The notes under the pieces were generated by a model, which saw only the letters and a program-made list of their open reading frames with translations, did no database searches and had not been told where the DNA came from. The translations under genes were made by a program, and so were the position numbers. This document shows, one piece after another, positions 26,199 to 34,711 of a stretch of DNA of 62,529 nucleotides. Source of the DNA: Pseudomonas uvaldensis (GTDB taxonomy: Bacteria; Pseudomonadota; Gammaproteobacteria; Pseudomonadales; Pseudomonadaceae); NCBI RefSeq assembly GCF_021271205.1, contig NZ_JAIWKS010000017.1:1-62529 (forward strand). The letters run 5' to 3'. How positions within the stretch are numbered: the stretch's first letter is position 1; every line of letters starts with the position of its first letter.

Positions 26199-28106
26199 AT
26201 GACTGCTTATCACCGTATTGCCTTGCGGGGCACGCTGCTCTATCTCGTGCTGTCAGTTGTCTGGCTGCAGTTGGTTGGTTATTTATTGAGCAGTTTCTTC
26301 GATGAATCCGCCGACAGGCTTCGCTGGCAACTGATCAACGGTTATACCTGGATCCTGATCAGTGCCGGTGCGATGTTCCTGGTGTGGATACGCAGGCCTC
26401 GAACGATGGAGGCGGGCCTGCCTTCCTCCGATCGGGAACGTCTGCGCCAGGCGGCCGCTGTCTTCGATTGCACTCGCGAAGGCGTGCTGGTGACAGATCG
26501 CAACGGCCTGATCGTACATGTGAACCGGGCTTTCATGGCGATCACCGGCTATGGCCGGGACGAAGTACTGGGCCGTCGTCCCAGCTTGTTCAAGTCGGGT
26601 CGCCATGGCCTGGACTTCTACCAGGATATGTTTGCGTCCCTGGCGAACGTGGGCGAATGGAGCGGCGAAATCTGGAACCGGCGCAAAAGCGGCGAGATTT
26701 ACCCACAATGGCAGACCATCCGCACCATTACCGATGAGAGTGGCCAGGTCAGCCAATACGTCGCGGTGTTTTCCGACATCAGTGCCATCAAGGATTCGCA
26801 ACACGAACTGGCGCACCTGGCCCATTACGATCCACTGACCGGCCTGCCTAACCGAGTGCTGTTCACCGACCGAGCGGAGCAGGCCCTGGCTTCGGCGCAA
26901 CAACACAAGCGTGGCTGTGCCCTGCTGCTGGTGGACCTGGACCATTTCAAAAACATCAATGACAGCCTGGGGCACACTGTTGGCGATGAATTGCTCAAAG
27001 GGGTGGCCGAGCGTTTTCGTGGGCTTTTTGCGCCGGGCGTAACCCTGGCGCGCCTGGGGGGCGATGAATTCGCGGTATTGGTGGAAAACTGCTCCCAGCC
27101 TGGCCAGGCGGCGGTCCTGGCCCAGCGCATCCTCGACGGTTTGAGAGAGCCACTGCGGCTCGATGGCCATGCCTTGTTCATCAATGCCAGCATTGGCATC
27201 AGTCTGTTTCCCAGTGATGCCCTCAACGCCGGGCAACTGCTGCGCAATGCCGACTCGGCGCTGTTCAAGGCCAAGAGCGCCGGGCGTGACGGTTACGCCC
27301 TGTACACGGAAGAACTCACTGCCCACGCCCAGCAACGGGTCGAAATCGCTACCGAACTGCGTCGTGCCCTCGAACAGCAGGAGTTGCGAGTGCACTACCA
27401 GCCAGTGCATGACCTGGCGTCCGGCCGCCTGATCGGCGTCGAGGCGTTGGTGCGTTGGGAACATCCAGTTCGAGGACTGATTTCGCCGGCCGGGTTCATC
27501 CCTGTCGCCGAGCGCATCGGGTTGATCGCCCAGATCGATGCCTGGGTCATGGCCCAGGCCTGCCGGCAGATGTGCCAGTGGCGAGAAGAGGGCGTTGTGC
27601 TGTCATTCGTCGCGGTGAACGTCTCCAGTCGCTTGTTTGCCCATCGCGAGTTGTATGAGCAGGTCGCCAAGGTGCTGCATGACACCAGGCTGGATCCGGC
27701 GCTTCTGGAACTGGAGGTGACCGAAAGCGCGGTGATGGAAGACCCCGAGGTGGCGCTGGAACAGATGCATCGCCTGCGGGAGTTGGGCGTGCGTCTGGCG
27801 ATCGACGATTTCGGTACCGGGTATTCGTCGTTGTTGCGGCTCAAGCGCTTGCCGGTGCAGAAACTCAAGATCGATCAGGGTTTTGTCGCCGGGTTGCCTT
27901 GGGATGAGGACGATGCGGCGATCGTCCGGGTCATCATTGCTCTGGCCCGCAGCATGGGCATGCAGGTGCATGCCGAAGGCATCGAGCAGCGCGAGCAGGC
28001 GGCTTTTCTGCTGGAACAGGGTTGTGGATTGGGGCAGGGCTACTGGTTCGGACGGCCTGGGCCCGTGCAGCAACTGAATTGGGCCGATGCGCCAGCCATC
28101 GCCTGA
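26199..28106 (+). CDS. Membrane PAS-GGDEF-EAL c-di-GMP enzyme
   Basis: The 635-residue protein has two N-terminal membrane segments (about residues 9-30 and 47-65) with a short periplasmic loop. A PAS domain follows (VFDCTREGVLVTDRNGLIVH), then PAC, GGDEF (RLGGDEFAVLVEN) and EAL (GVEALVRWEHPVRG, with DDFGTGYSSL and the helix around KIDQGFV). Both catalytic motifs look intact, so it may make and break c-di-GMP. No RxxD inhibitory site precedes GGDEF. The ATG at 26199 follows AAGGA at a long spacing of about 14 bases. Which activity dominates cannot be told from sequence. Confidence 0.92.
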   Translation: MTAYHRIALRGTLLYLVLSVVWLQLVGYLLSSFFDESADRLRWQLINGYTWILISAGAMFLVWIRRPRTMEAGLPSSDRERLRQAAAVFDCTREGVLVTDRNGLIVHVNRAFMAITGYGRDEVLGRRPSLFKSGRHGLDFYQDMFASLANVGEWSGEIWNRRKSGEIYPQWQTIRTITDESGQVSQYVAVFSDISAIKDSQHELAHLAHYDPLTGLPNRVLFTDRAEQALASAQQHKRGCALLLVDLDHFKNINDSLGHTVGDELLKGVAERFRGLFAPGVTLARLGGDEFAVLVENCSQPGQAAVLAQRILDGLREPLRLDGHALFINASIGISLFPSDALNAGQLLRNADSALFKAKSAGRDGYALYTEELTAHAQQRVEIATELRRALEQQELRVHYQPVHDLASGRLIGVEALVRWEHPVRGLISPAGFIPVAERIGLIAQIDAWVMAQACRQMCQWREEGVVLSFVAVNVSSRLFAHRELYEQVAKVLHDTRLDPALLELEVTESAVMEDPEVALEQMHRLRELGVRLAIDDFGTGYSSLLRLKRLPVQKLKIDQGFVAGLPWDEDDAAIVRVIIALARSMGMQVHAEGIEQREQAAFLLEQGCGLGQGYWFGRPGPVQQLNWADAPAIA

Positions 28107-28175
28107 GAATGCAAGCCGCCTGGCTCAAGCGTGCAGGCTCGTTTCTTACGGATGTGTAAAAACGGTTATATAAAA

Positions 28176-28200
28176 ATTCTTAAATAGTATTTTTAAGAAT
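28176..28200. promoter_or_regulatory. AT-rich dyad upstream of oscA, candidate CysB-type control site
   Basis: A perfect 9-bp inverted repeat, ATTCTTAAA-TAGTATT-TTTAAGAAT, lies 78 bp before the oscA start in an otherwise GC-rich region. It is preceded by TTATATAAA. A promoter and regulator site for sulfur-starvation control by CysB is a reasonable inference, not a shown fact. Confidence 0.55.
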
Positions 28201-28277
28201 ATCCCGCCTTATCTAGTATGGCTCCACGCCACGCGCAGTGCCGCCCACTGCCCGGCATTCATTCAAGGAGCAGCACC

Positions 28278-28460
28278 ATGAGCGCATCCCTACGTAGCGT
28301 TGACGGCCAGGACGAAGCAACCATTTTGCGCGAGATTCAGAGCGCGCTGCGCGATCTGCGCTTTGGCGCGGTGGAGATCACTGTGCATAACGCGCAAGTG
28401 GTCCAGATCGAGCGCAAGGAAAAATTCCGTCTGCAGCAGCCGAGTCATAAGCCGGGCTGA
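28278..28460 (+). CDS. oscA: OscA/YezD-type small sulfur-starvation protein
   Basis: The 60-residue protein matches the DUF2292 (YezD) family: ILREIQSALRDLRFGAVEIT followed by VHNAQVVQIERKEKFRL. In P. corrugata a gene of this type upstream of the sulfate-binding protein, oscA, has been linked to sulfur starvation and chromate resistance; the same neighbour is present here. The start is clear: AAGGAG lies 7 bases before ATG 28278. A REP pair separates it from sbp. The molecular function is unknown. Confidence 0.85.
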   Translation: MSASLRSVDGQDEATILREIQSALRDLRFGAVEITVHNAQVVQIERKEKFRLQQPSHKPG

Positions 28461-28471
28461 AACAGCCTGGT

Positions 28472-28557
28472 TGTGGGAGCACAGCGTGCTCGCGAACAGG
28501 CGCCTCGATTTTTGGGGAAACGTGTCGCCTTCATCGCGAGCAGGCTGTGCTCTCACA
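28472..28557. repeat. REPIN between oscA and sbp
   Basis: An inverted pair of REP variants (head TGTGGGAGCACAGCGTGCTC; facing copy ending GCTGTGCTCTCACA) is separated by about 36 bp. The heads differ from the commoner core by ACAG in place of GGGC, and both arms share the change, so pairing is preserved. It could separate oscA and sbp mRNA levels. Confidence 0.85.
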
Positions 28558-28625
28558 GGTTCGATTTGTTCAGGTTTCACGATTTATAAGCCAAAAGAAA
28601 AAACCAGATTCCAGGAGCTTTCACC

Positions 28626-29639
28626 ATGTCGTCGATTCGTCGTTATGCCTTGGCCGCACTGGTCAGCGCTGTTTTCGCAGGTTCAGCGGTCGCCAAAGAT
28701 TACGAGCTGCTCAACGTTTCCTATGACCCGACCCGCGAGCTATACCAGGATTACAACGCCGAATTCGCCAGTTTCTGGAAGAAGGCTCACCCGGACGACA
28801 CAGTGAAAATCCAGCAATCCCACGGTGGTTCGGGCAAGCAAGGCCGGGCGGTGATCGATGGGCTGCGGGCCGATGTGGTGACCCTGGCCCTGGCCGGCGA
28901 TATCGACGAAATAGCCAAGCTGGGCAAATCCCTGCCGGCGGACTGGCAGACACGCCTGCCGGAGGCCAGCACACCCTATACCTCCACCATCGTGTTCCTG
29001 GTGCGCAAGGGCAACCCCAAGGGCATCAAGGACTGGGGCGATCTGATCAAGGATGACGTATCGGTCATCACGCCGAACCCGAAGACCTCCGGCGGCGCTC
29101 GCTGGAACTTCCTCGCGGCCTGGGCCTATGGCCTCAAGGCCAACGGCGGGGATGAGGCCAAGGCCAAGGAATACGTGCAGGCGCTGTTCAAACACGTGCC
29201 GATCCTCGACACCGGCGCCCGTGGCTCGACCATTACCTTTGTGAACAACGGCCAGGGCGATGTGTTGCTGGCGTGGGAAAACGAAGCCTTCCTGGCCTTG
29301 AAAGAGGATGGCGGCGCCGACAAGTTCGACATCGTGGTGCCGTCGTTGTCGATCCTTGCCGAACCGCCCGTGGCCGTGGTGGACAAGAACGCCGAGAAAA
29401 AGGGCAACCTCGAGATTGCCGAAGCGTACCTCAAGCACCTGTACAGCCCGGCTGGACAGGAAATTGCCGCGAAGAACTTCTATCGTCCACGGGACAAGGA
29501 CGTGGCCGCCAAGTATTCCCGCCAGTTCCCGAAACTGGACCTGGTGACCATCGACAAGGACTTCGGTGGCTGGAAAACCGCTCAGCCGAAATTCTTCAAC
29601 GATGGCGGCGTGTTCGACCAGATCTATCAGGCGCAGTAA
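28626..29639 (+). CDS. sbp: Periplasmic sulfate-binding protein
   Basis: The 337-residue product has a cleavable signal (YALAALVSAVFAGSAVA before KDYEL) and the sulfate-binding signature VSYDPTRELYQDYNAEF. Further marks are QQSHGGSGKQGRAVIDG, NPKTSGGARWNFLAAWAYG and the C-terminal FYRPRDKDVAAKYSRQFPKL. It captures sulfate or thiosulfate for the CysTWA permease encoded next. AGGAG precedes ATG 28626 by 8 bases. Gene order and length are standard. Confidence 0.95.
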   Translation: MSSIRRYALAALVSAVFAGSAVAKDYELLNVSYDPTRELYQDYNAEFASFWKKAHPDDTVKIQQSHGGSGKQGRAVIDGLRADVVTLALAGDIDEIAKLGKSLPADWQTRLPEASTPYTSTIVFLVRKGNPKGIKDWGDLIKDDVSVITPNPKTSGGARWNFLAAWAYGLKANGGDEAKAKEYVQALFKHVPILDTGARGSTITFVNNGQGDVLLAWENEAFLALKEDGGADKFDIVVPSLSILAEPPVAVVDKNAEKKGNLEIAEAYLKHLYSPAGQEIAAKNFYRPRDKDVAAKYSRQFPKLDLVTIDKDFGGWKTAQPKFFNDGGVFDQIYQAQ

Positions 29640-29679
29640 GCTGGAACAGGTCAACTGATGGCCAGCCAAGCGCAATTCA

Positions 29680-29769
29680 TGTGGGAGCGGGCTTGCTCGC
29701 GAAAGCGGTAATACAGTCAATAACAGCATTGCCTGACACACTGCTTTCGCGAGCAAGCCCGCTCCCACA
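29680..29769. repeat. REPIN between sbp and cysT
   Basis: An inverted pair with head TGTGGGAGCGGGCTTGCTCG and the CGAAAGCG flank on both arms is separated by about 35 bp. Placement between the abundant binding protein and the permease genes suits differential mRNA decay. Confidence 0.9.
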
Positions 29770-29852
29770 GGTATGCAAACCTGATGGGCTGACACTTGCT
29801 TAACAGGTCTCGATTTATTGGGACTTTTGCGCGTTCTCAACCAAGGACTTCT

Positions 29853-30671
29853 ATGTCGCGTCGCATCTCCCCCGTCATACCCGGCTTCGGGCTGACGCTG
29901 GGCTACACCCTGGTGTACCTCAGTCTGATTGTGCTCATACCGCTGGCGGCCATGTTCGTGCATGCCGCCCAACTCACCTGGGATCAGTTCTGGGCGATCA
30001 TTTCGGCGCCACGGGTGCTGGCTGCCCTGAAGCTCAGTTTCGGTACCGCGCTGTACGCCGCGATCATCAATGGCGTGATCGGCACGCTGCTGGCCTGGGT
30101 GCTGGTGCGCTACACCTTCCCGGGTCGCAAGGTCATCGATGCGATGATCGACCTGCCGTTTGCGCTGCCCACCGCCGTGGCCGGTATTGCCCTGACCGCG
30201 TTGTACGCGCCGACCGGTCTTGTGGGCCAGTTCGCTACCTACCTGGGCTTCAAGATCGCCTACACCCCGCTGGGTATCACCCTGGCGCTGACCTTCGTGA
30301 CGTTGCCGTTCGTGGTGCGCACGGTACAGCCGGTGCTGGCGGATATTCCCCGTGAGGTGGAGGAAGCTGCCGCCTGTCTCGGCGCCAGGCCCTGGCAGGT
30401 GTTTCGCCACATCCTGATGCCGGCGTTGTTGCCAGCCTGGTTGACCGGTTTTGCCCTGGCGTTCGCCCGTGGCGTGGGCGAGTACGGCTCGGTGATTTTC
30501 ATTGCCGGCAACATGCCGATGAAAACCGAAATCCTGCCGCTGCTGATCATGGTCAAGCTCGATCAATACGACTACACCGGCGCCACCTCCATCGGCGTGC
30601 TGATGCTGGTGGTGTCCTTCGTCCTGTTGCTGCTGATCAACTTGCTGCAGCGGCGCATCGAAACCCCTTGA
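29853..30671 (+). CDS. cysT: Sulfate ABC transporter permease CysT
   Basis: A 272-residue inner-membrane permease with about six hydrophobic segments (TLVYLSLIVLIPLAAMFVHA and others). The EAA loop that docks CysA reads EEAAACLGARPWQVFRHILM. The segment DLPFALPTAVAGIALTALY is typical of CysT/CysU. ATG 29853 has AAGGA about 7 bases upstream and puts the first membrane segment near the N-terminus; an in-frame start at 29796 is less likely. cysW follows after 13 bp. Confidence 0.95.
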   Translation: MSRRISPVIPGFGLTLGYTLVYLSLIVLIPLAAMFVHAAQLTWDQFWAIISAPRVLAALKLSFGTALYAAIINGVIGTLLAWVLVRYTFPGRKVIDAMIDLPFALPTAVAGIALTALYAPTGLVGQFATYLGFKIAYTPLGITLALTFVTLPFVVRTVQPVLADIPREVEEAAACLGARPWQVFRHILMPALLPAWLTGFALAFARGVGEYGSVIFIAGNMPMKTEILPLLIMVKLDQYDYTGATSIGVLMLVVSFVLLLLINLLQRRIETP

Positions 30672-30684
30672 GGAGGCGCGAAAA

Positions 30685-31554
30685 ATGTCCCAATCGTCTA
30701 TTTCCGCCGCTTCCACCAATGCCGCCCGTCGTGGCAGCGCGGTTTCGCGGCGCATCCTGATCGGCTTCGGCTGGTTGATCTTCGCGCTGTTCTTGCTGTT
30801 GCCGCTGTTCATCGTGGTATCTCAGGGCCTGAAGTCTGGCCTGGGGACTTTCTTCGAGGCGATCCTCGAACCCGATGCGCTGTCGGCGCTCAAACTCACG
30901 GTGATTGCGGTGTTGGTCTCGGTACCGCTGAACCTGGTATTCGGTGTCAGTGCCGCCTGGTGCGTGAGCAAATACTCGTTCCGCGGCAAAAGTATGCTGG
31001 TGACGCTGATCGACCTGCCGTTCTCCGTGTCGCCGGTGATTGCGGGCCTGGTCTATGTGTTGATGTTCGGTGCCCAGGGCCTGTTCGGCCCGTGGCTGGC
31101 GGACCACGACATCCAGATCGTGTTCGCATTGCCAGGCATTGTGCTGGCGACGATTTTCGTCACCGTGCCGTTCGTGGCCCGCGAACTGATTCCCTTGATG
31201 CAGGAACAAGGCACCCAGGAGGAAGAAGCCGCGCGCCTGCTGGGCGCCAACGGCTGGCAGATGTTCTGGCATGTCACCGTGCCGAACATCAAATGGGGCC
31301 TGATCTATGGCGTGGTGCTGTGTACCGCACGGGCCATGGGCGAGTTCGGCGCGGTGTCGGTGGTGTCCGGGCACATTCGCGGGGTGACCAACACCCTGCC
31401 GCTGCACGTCGAGATCCTCTACAACGAATACAACCACGTGGCCGCGTTCGCCGTGGCGAGCCTGTTGCTGATCCTGGCGCTCTTCATCCTGCTGCTCAAG
31501 CAGTGGAGCGAAAACCGAATCAACCGCCTGCGCGCCAGCGCCGCGGAGGAATAA
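30685..31554 (+). CDS. cysW: Sulfate ABC transporter permease CysW
   Basis: The second permease subunit, 289 residues, has the same fold as CysT. The EAA loop is EEEAARLLGANGWQMFWHVT, and DLPFSVSPVIAGLVYVLMFG is characteristic of CysW. It has a Ser/Ala-rich cytoplasmic N-terminus before the first membrane segment. GAGG precedes the start. It overlaps functionally with cysT and cysA in one operon; cysA starts 3 bp after its stop. Confidence 0.95.
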   Translation: MSQSSISAASTNAARRGSAVSRRILIGFGWLIFALFLLLPLFIVVSQGLKSGLGTFFEAILEPDALSALKLTVIAVLVSVPLNLVFGVSAAWCVSKYSFRGKSMLVTLIDLPFSVSPVIAGLVYVLMFGAQGLFGPWLADHDIQIVFALPGIVLATIFVTVPFVARELIPLMQEQGTQEEEAARLLGANGWQMFWHVTVPNIKWGLIYGVVLCTARAMGEFGAVSVVSGHIRGVTNTLPLHVEILYNEYNHVAAFAVASLLLILALFILLLKQWSENRINRLRASAAEE

Positions 31555-31557
31555 GTC

Positions 31558-32547
31558 ATGTCGATCGAAGTCCGTAACGTCAGTAAGAATTTCAACGCCT
31601 TCAAGGCCCTCGACGACATCAGCCTGGACATCCAGAGCGGCGAGTTGGTGGCGCTGCTGGGCCCGTCGGGCTGCGGCAAGACCACGTTGCTGCGGATCAT
31701 TGCCGGCCTCGAGACGCCGGACCAGGGCAGCATCGTGTTCCATGGCGAGGATGTGTCCGGCCACGACGTACGTGATCGCAACGTCGGTTTCGTGTTCCAG
31801 CACTACGCTCTGTTCCGCCACATGACGGTATTCGACAACGTCGCCTTCGGTCTGCGGATGAAACCGAAGGGCCAGCGCCCGAACGAAAGCCAGATCGCGG
31901 CCAAGGTCCATGAGCTACTGAATATGGTGCAACTGGACTGGCTCGCCGACCGCTATCCCGAACAGCTTTCCGGCGGCCAACGCCAGCGTATCGCCCTGGC
32001 CCGCGCTTTGGCGGTGGAGCCAAAGGTGCTGTTGCTGGACGAACCTTTCGGCGCCCTCGATGCCAAGGTCCGCAAGGAGCTGCGCCGCTGGCTGGCGCGG
32101 CTGCACGAGGACATCAACCTGACGTCGGTGTTCGTGACCCACGACCAGGAAGAGGCCATGGAAGTCGCCGACCGGATCGTGGTGATGAACAAAGGCGTAA
32201 TCGAGCAGATCGGCTCGCCGGGCGATGTTTACGAAAATCCGGCCAGCGATTTCGTGTATCACTTCCTGGGCGACTCCAACCGCCTGCACCTGGGGGAAGA
32301 TCGGCATGTGCTGTTCCGTCCCCATGAAGTCTCGCTGTCGCGCTCGGCGCTGGAGGACCACCACGCCGCTGAAGTACGCGATATCCGCCCGCTGGGCGCC
32401 ACGACACGGGTGACCCTGAAGGTGGAAGGCCAGAGCGAACTGATCGAAGCCGAAGTGGTGAAGGATCACGACAGCCTGGTAGGCCTGGCGAAGGGTGAGA
32501 CGCTGTTCTTCAAACCGAAGGTCTGGCAGAAGGTCGCCAACCTTTAA
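31558..32547 (+). CDS. cysA: Sulfate ABC transporter ATPase CysA
   Basis: CysA powers sulfate and thiosulfate import. The 329-residue protein shows Walker A (GPSGCGKTT), the Q-loop region VFQHYALFRHMTV, the signature LSGGQRQRIALARAL, Walker B (VLLLDEPFGALD) and the switch His in FVTHDQEEAME. A C-terminal TOBE-like regulatory domain of about 90 residues (FRPHEVSLSRS onward) ends the protein. GAGGAATAAG precedes the start, and the gene closes the operon before a REPIN. Confidence 0.96.
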   Translation: MSIEVRNVSKNFNAFKALDDISLDIQSGELVALLGPSGCGKTTLLRIIAGLETPDQGSIVFHGEDVSGHDVRDRNVGFVFQHYALFRHMTVFDNVAFGLRMKPKGQRPNESQIAAKVHELLNMVQLDWLADRYPEQLSGGQRQRIALARALAVEPKVLLLDEPFGALDAKVRKELRRWLARLHEDINLTSVFVTHDQEEAMEVADRIVVMNKGVIEQIGSPGDVYENPASDFVYHFLGDSNRLHLGEDRHVLFRPHEVSLSRSALEDHHAAEVRDIRPLGATTRVTLKVEGQSELIEAEVVKDHDSLVGLAKGETLFFKPKVWQKVANL

Positions 32548-32556
32548 ATCAAGAGC

Positions 32557-32651
32557 ATCGCGAGCAGGCTCGCTCCCACAATGGCAGCGTCGATCAGCGG
32601 ATTTGTGAACGACACTGAACCCTTGTGGGAGCGAGCCTGCTCGCGATGGCG
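32557..32651. repeat. REPIN after cysA
   Basis: Facing REP copies with core GTGGGAGCGAGCCTGCTCGC and the CGATGGCG flank are separated by about 43 bp. The pair lies 10 bp after the cysA stop. Nothing else is recognised in the 284-bp gap to the next gene, apart from its ribosome site. Confidence 0.9.
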
Positions 32652-32831
32652 TCTTCCATGACACCGCTTTCTGAGTCCGAATAATACCGCCCGGCTTTGC
32701 TTCGATTGGTTCTACCTTCATGTCTCTTCTTGAATCAAACCCTACCTAGACTCTGACTTGCCAGGAGGCAAGTGAGAGTCCATGACGGACCGGTGTTTTC
32801 TCCTGGCGCCCTGATGCCAAGGAGAGAAAGC

Positions 32832-34196
32832 ATGAGAATGGAAGTCAGTCGGCATGGCCCGCTGGGCTGTGCCTTGTTGAGCGTGTTGCTGTGCCCGTCC
32901 GCCAGTGCCGCCCCCGCGTTATCACCGCAGATACCCTTCGATGTCACGGCCACCCAACCGATTTCGCTGGCCAGCCTGCAAGGCAATTTCGACACGCTTT
33001 CATGGCAGACCTTCATCGCCCTGAACTGGCCGGCGCTGGACAATGGCAATCCCAACACCGGTACCACCATCGGCCAACAGGACGGGGCCACGGTCTGGGA
33101 GAGCTGGAAAGAGAGTTATCAGATTTTCCGCGCCAAGGGCCAGACGCCCTTGCCCTGGGATGCGCCGGCGACGCTTCCCGAAGTGTGCAAGCAGCTCAAG
33201 CCGGGCCGCCTGTTACAGCAGATGGGCAAGGTCCCCGACGTACTGGATGAATTTATCCAGCCCTTTGAGAGCGGCCCGCTGGTGGATCAGAACGGCGTTT
33301 ATACGCGCAACGAAATCGTCGTCAACCAGTCGATGTTCAACGGGATCGTCGACAACGGCCTGTACAGCATCGAAGGCCAGCGTAAATTCTTCGCCGCCAG
33401 TCAGAAAAACACCGTGGCCTTCAGCTGCGGATCCACCGATACCCAGCAGGTCGGTTCGGTGATGGTGAAGGCATCCTGGAAGGTGCTGGGCGCCAACGAC
33501 CGCCCCCAGGATTTCCACACGGTCGACGCGCTGGTCTATACGCCGGGTAACAGTGATCCGAGTCACGGGCCTATTGTCGAGGAGTCGTGTGCGTCACAGT
33601 CGGTGGGTCTGGTGGGCTTGCACATCGTTCACAAGACCGCCAGCGCGCCGCAGTGGGTCTGGTCGACCTTCGAGCATGTGAACAACGTGCCGGAACAATC
33701 CACGCCGGTGGCGCAGCGCAAAGGCCCCTACCTGTTCTACAACGCCAGCAGCGACAGCACGATCAACCAGCCACCCCCACGACCGTGGAACCCTGCCGTC
33801 AAGGCGACGCCCTCGCAGATCGTGCGCGAGGTGCCGCTGACCGATGCCACCAAGACCTTGAATACCAGCTACCAGGCCTTGTTGCGCACGGTCAATCCGC
33901 AGAGTGTCTGGGCCAATTATCAACTGATCAGCACGCAATGGCCGACCGCCGCACCGCCGCCTGATTGCCAGATATCGGCCGCCAACCCGTTGGGCAACCC
34001 CGCCCCTTCGTTCCTGGCCAATGCCACGCTGGAAACCTACATCCAGGGCACCACGCCCCAGGCATCTTCCAGTTGCATGGCCTGTCACGGCAACGCTGCT
34101 ACTCATGTCACCGAATCCCCGCGTACCAGCTTCGCGGACTTCACCTATTTGCTCGAACGCGCGCAGTCCACTACCGGACAAGGAGCCAAACAATGA
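32832..34196 (+). CDS. Exported protein with a C-terminal c-type haem site, dehydrogenase partner
   Basis: The 454-residue product has a Sec signal peptide (GPLGCALLSVLLCPSASA before APALS). A long N-terminal region of about 380 residues that I do not recognise follows, with SWQTFIALNWPALD and GLVGLHIVHKTASAPQWVWS. A single c-haem motif, CMACH, lies at residues 415-419 near the end. It probably accepts electrons from the flavoprotein encoded two genes downstream. AAGGAG precedes ATG 32832 by 7 bases. Its stop overlaps the next start (ATGA). The Met sixth ligand is not obvious. A haem-binding role is well supported; the large domain's role is open. Confidence 0.8.
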   Translation: MRMEVSRHGPLGCALLSVLLCPSASAAPALSPQIPFDVTATQPISLASLQGNFDTLSWQTFIALNWPALDNGNPNTGTTIGQQDGATVWESWKESYQIFRAKGQTPLPWDAPATLPEVCKQLKPGRLLQQMGKVPDVLDEFIQPFESGPLVDQNGVYTRNEIVVNQSMFNGIVDNGLYSIEGQRKFFAASQKNTVAFSCGSTDTQQVGSVMVKASWKVLGANDRPQDFHTVDALVYTPGNSDPSHGPIVEESCASQSVGLVGLHIVHKTASAPQWVWSTFEHVNNVPEQSTPVAQRKGPYLFYNASSDSTINQPPPRPWNPAVKATPSQIVREVPLTDATKTLNTSYQALLRTVNPQSVWANYQLISTQWPTAAPPPDCQISAANPLGNPAPSFLANATLETYIQGTTPQASSSCMACHGNAATHVTESPRTSFADFTYLLERAQSTTGQGAKQ

Positions 34197-34711
34197 GCAC
34201 TGACCTGGACAATTTCGTCGGCCTGTCGTCAGCCCTGACTGGTATTCCCATCGAGCGCCTGGCGCCGCAGCTCGATCCGGTGGGTTTGCCGCCGCTTTTT
34301 CTCGATTACGTCACCCCACGCATCACCACCGATGTGCTCAACCCGTTGCTGACGCAGTACGCCACGTTGGCGGCCGACAACGTATCCCCGGATAAGATCG
34401 CCCAGCAGGTGCTGGTCACCTCGCAACCGACCCCCAACTCCGTGCTGGCGGCGCGTTCGATCATGAAGCTGTGGTATCTGGGTGTCTGGTACCAACCCTA
34501 TGACGCCGGGAATTACAAGAAGGGTGACTCGGCGGTGGTATCCGACCAGGCCTATATCTACAGCTGGGCCTGGAAAGTGGCTCAGGCCCACCCCATGGGT
34601 TACAGCGAATCGTTCTTCGGTTACTGGAATGAACAGCCGTCGAGCCTCGAGGACTTGACCGGCGTACCCGCCAACACGTCTTTCAAAGCCCAGCAAGGAG
34701 ACCGGTCATGA
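34193..34711 (+). CDS. Small subunit of a GMC dehydrogenase (FAD-sorbitol dehydrogenase family)
   Basis: The 172-residue protein opens with DNFVGLSSALTGIPIERLAP, the opening pattern of the membrane-bound FAD-sorbitol dehydrogenase small-subunit family. It ends with the conserved IMKLWYLGVWYQP and an aromatic tail (SESFFGYWNEQP). In characterised enzymes such a subunit chaperones and exports the GMC subunit through a Tat signal; no twin-arginine or other signal is visible here. Its start overlaps the cytochrome stop (ATGA) and its stop overlaps the flavoprotein start, so all three genes are translationally coupled. The family call is by pattern. Confidence 0.78.
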   Translation: MSTDLDNFVGLSSALTGIPIERLAPQLDPVGLPPLFLDYVTPRITTDVLNPLLTQYATLAADNVSPDKIAQQVLVTSQPTPNSVLAARSIMKLWYLGVWYQPYDAGNYKKGDSAVVSDQAYIYSWAWKVAQAHPMGYSESFFGYWNEQPSSLEDLTGVPANTSFKAQQGDRS

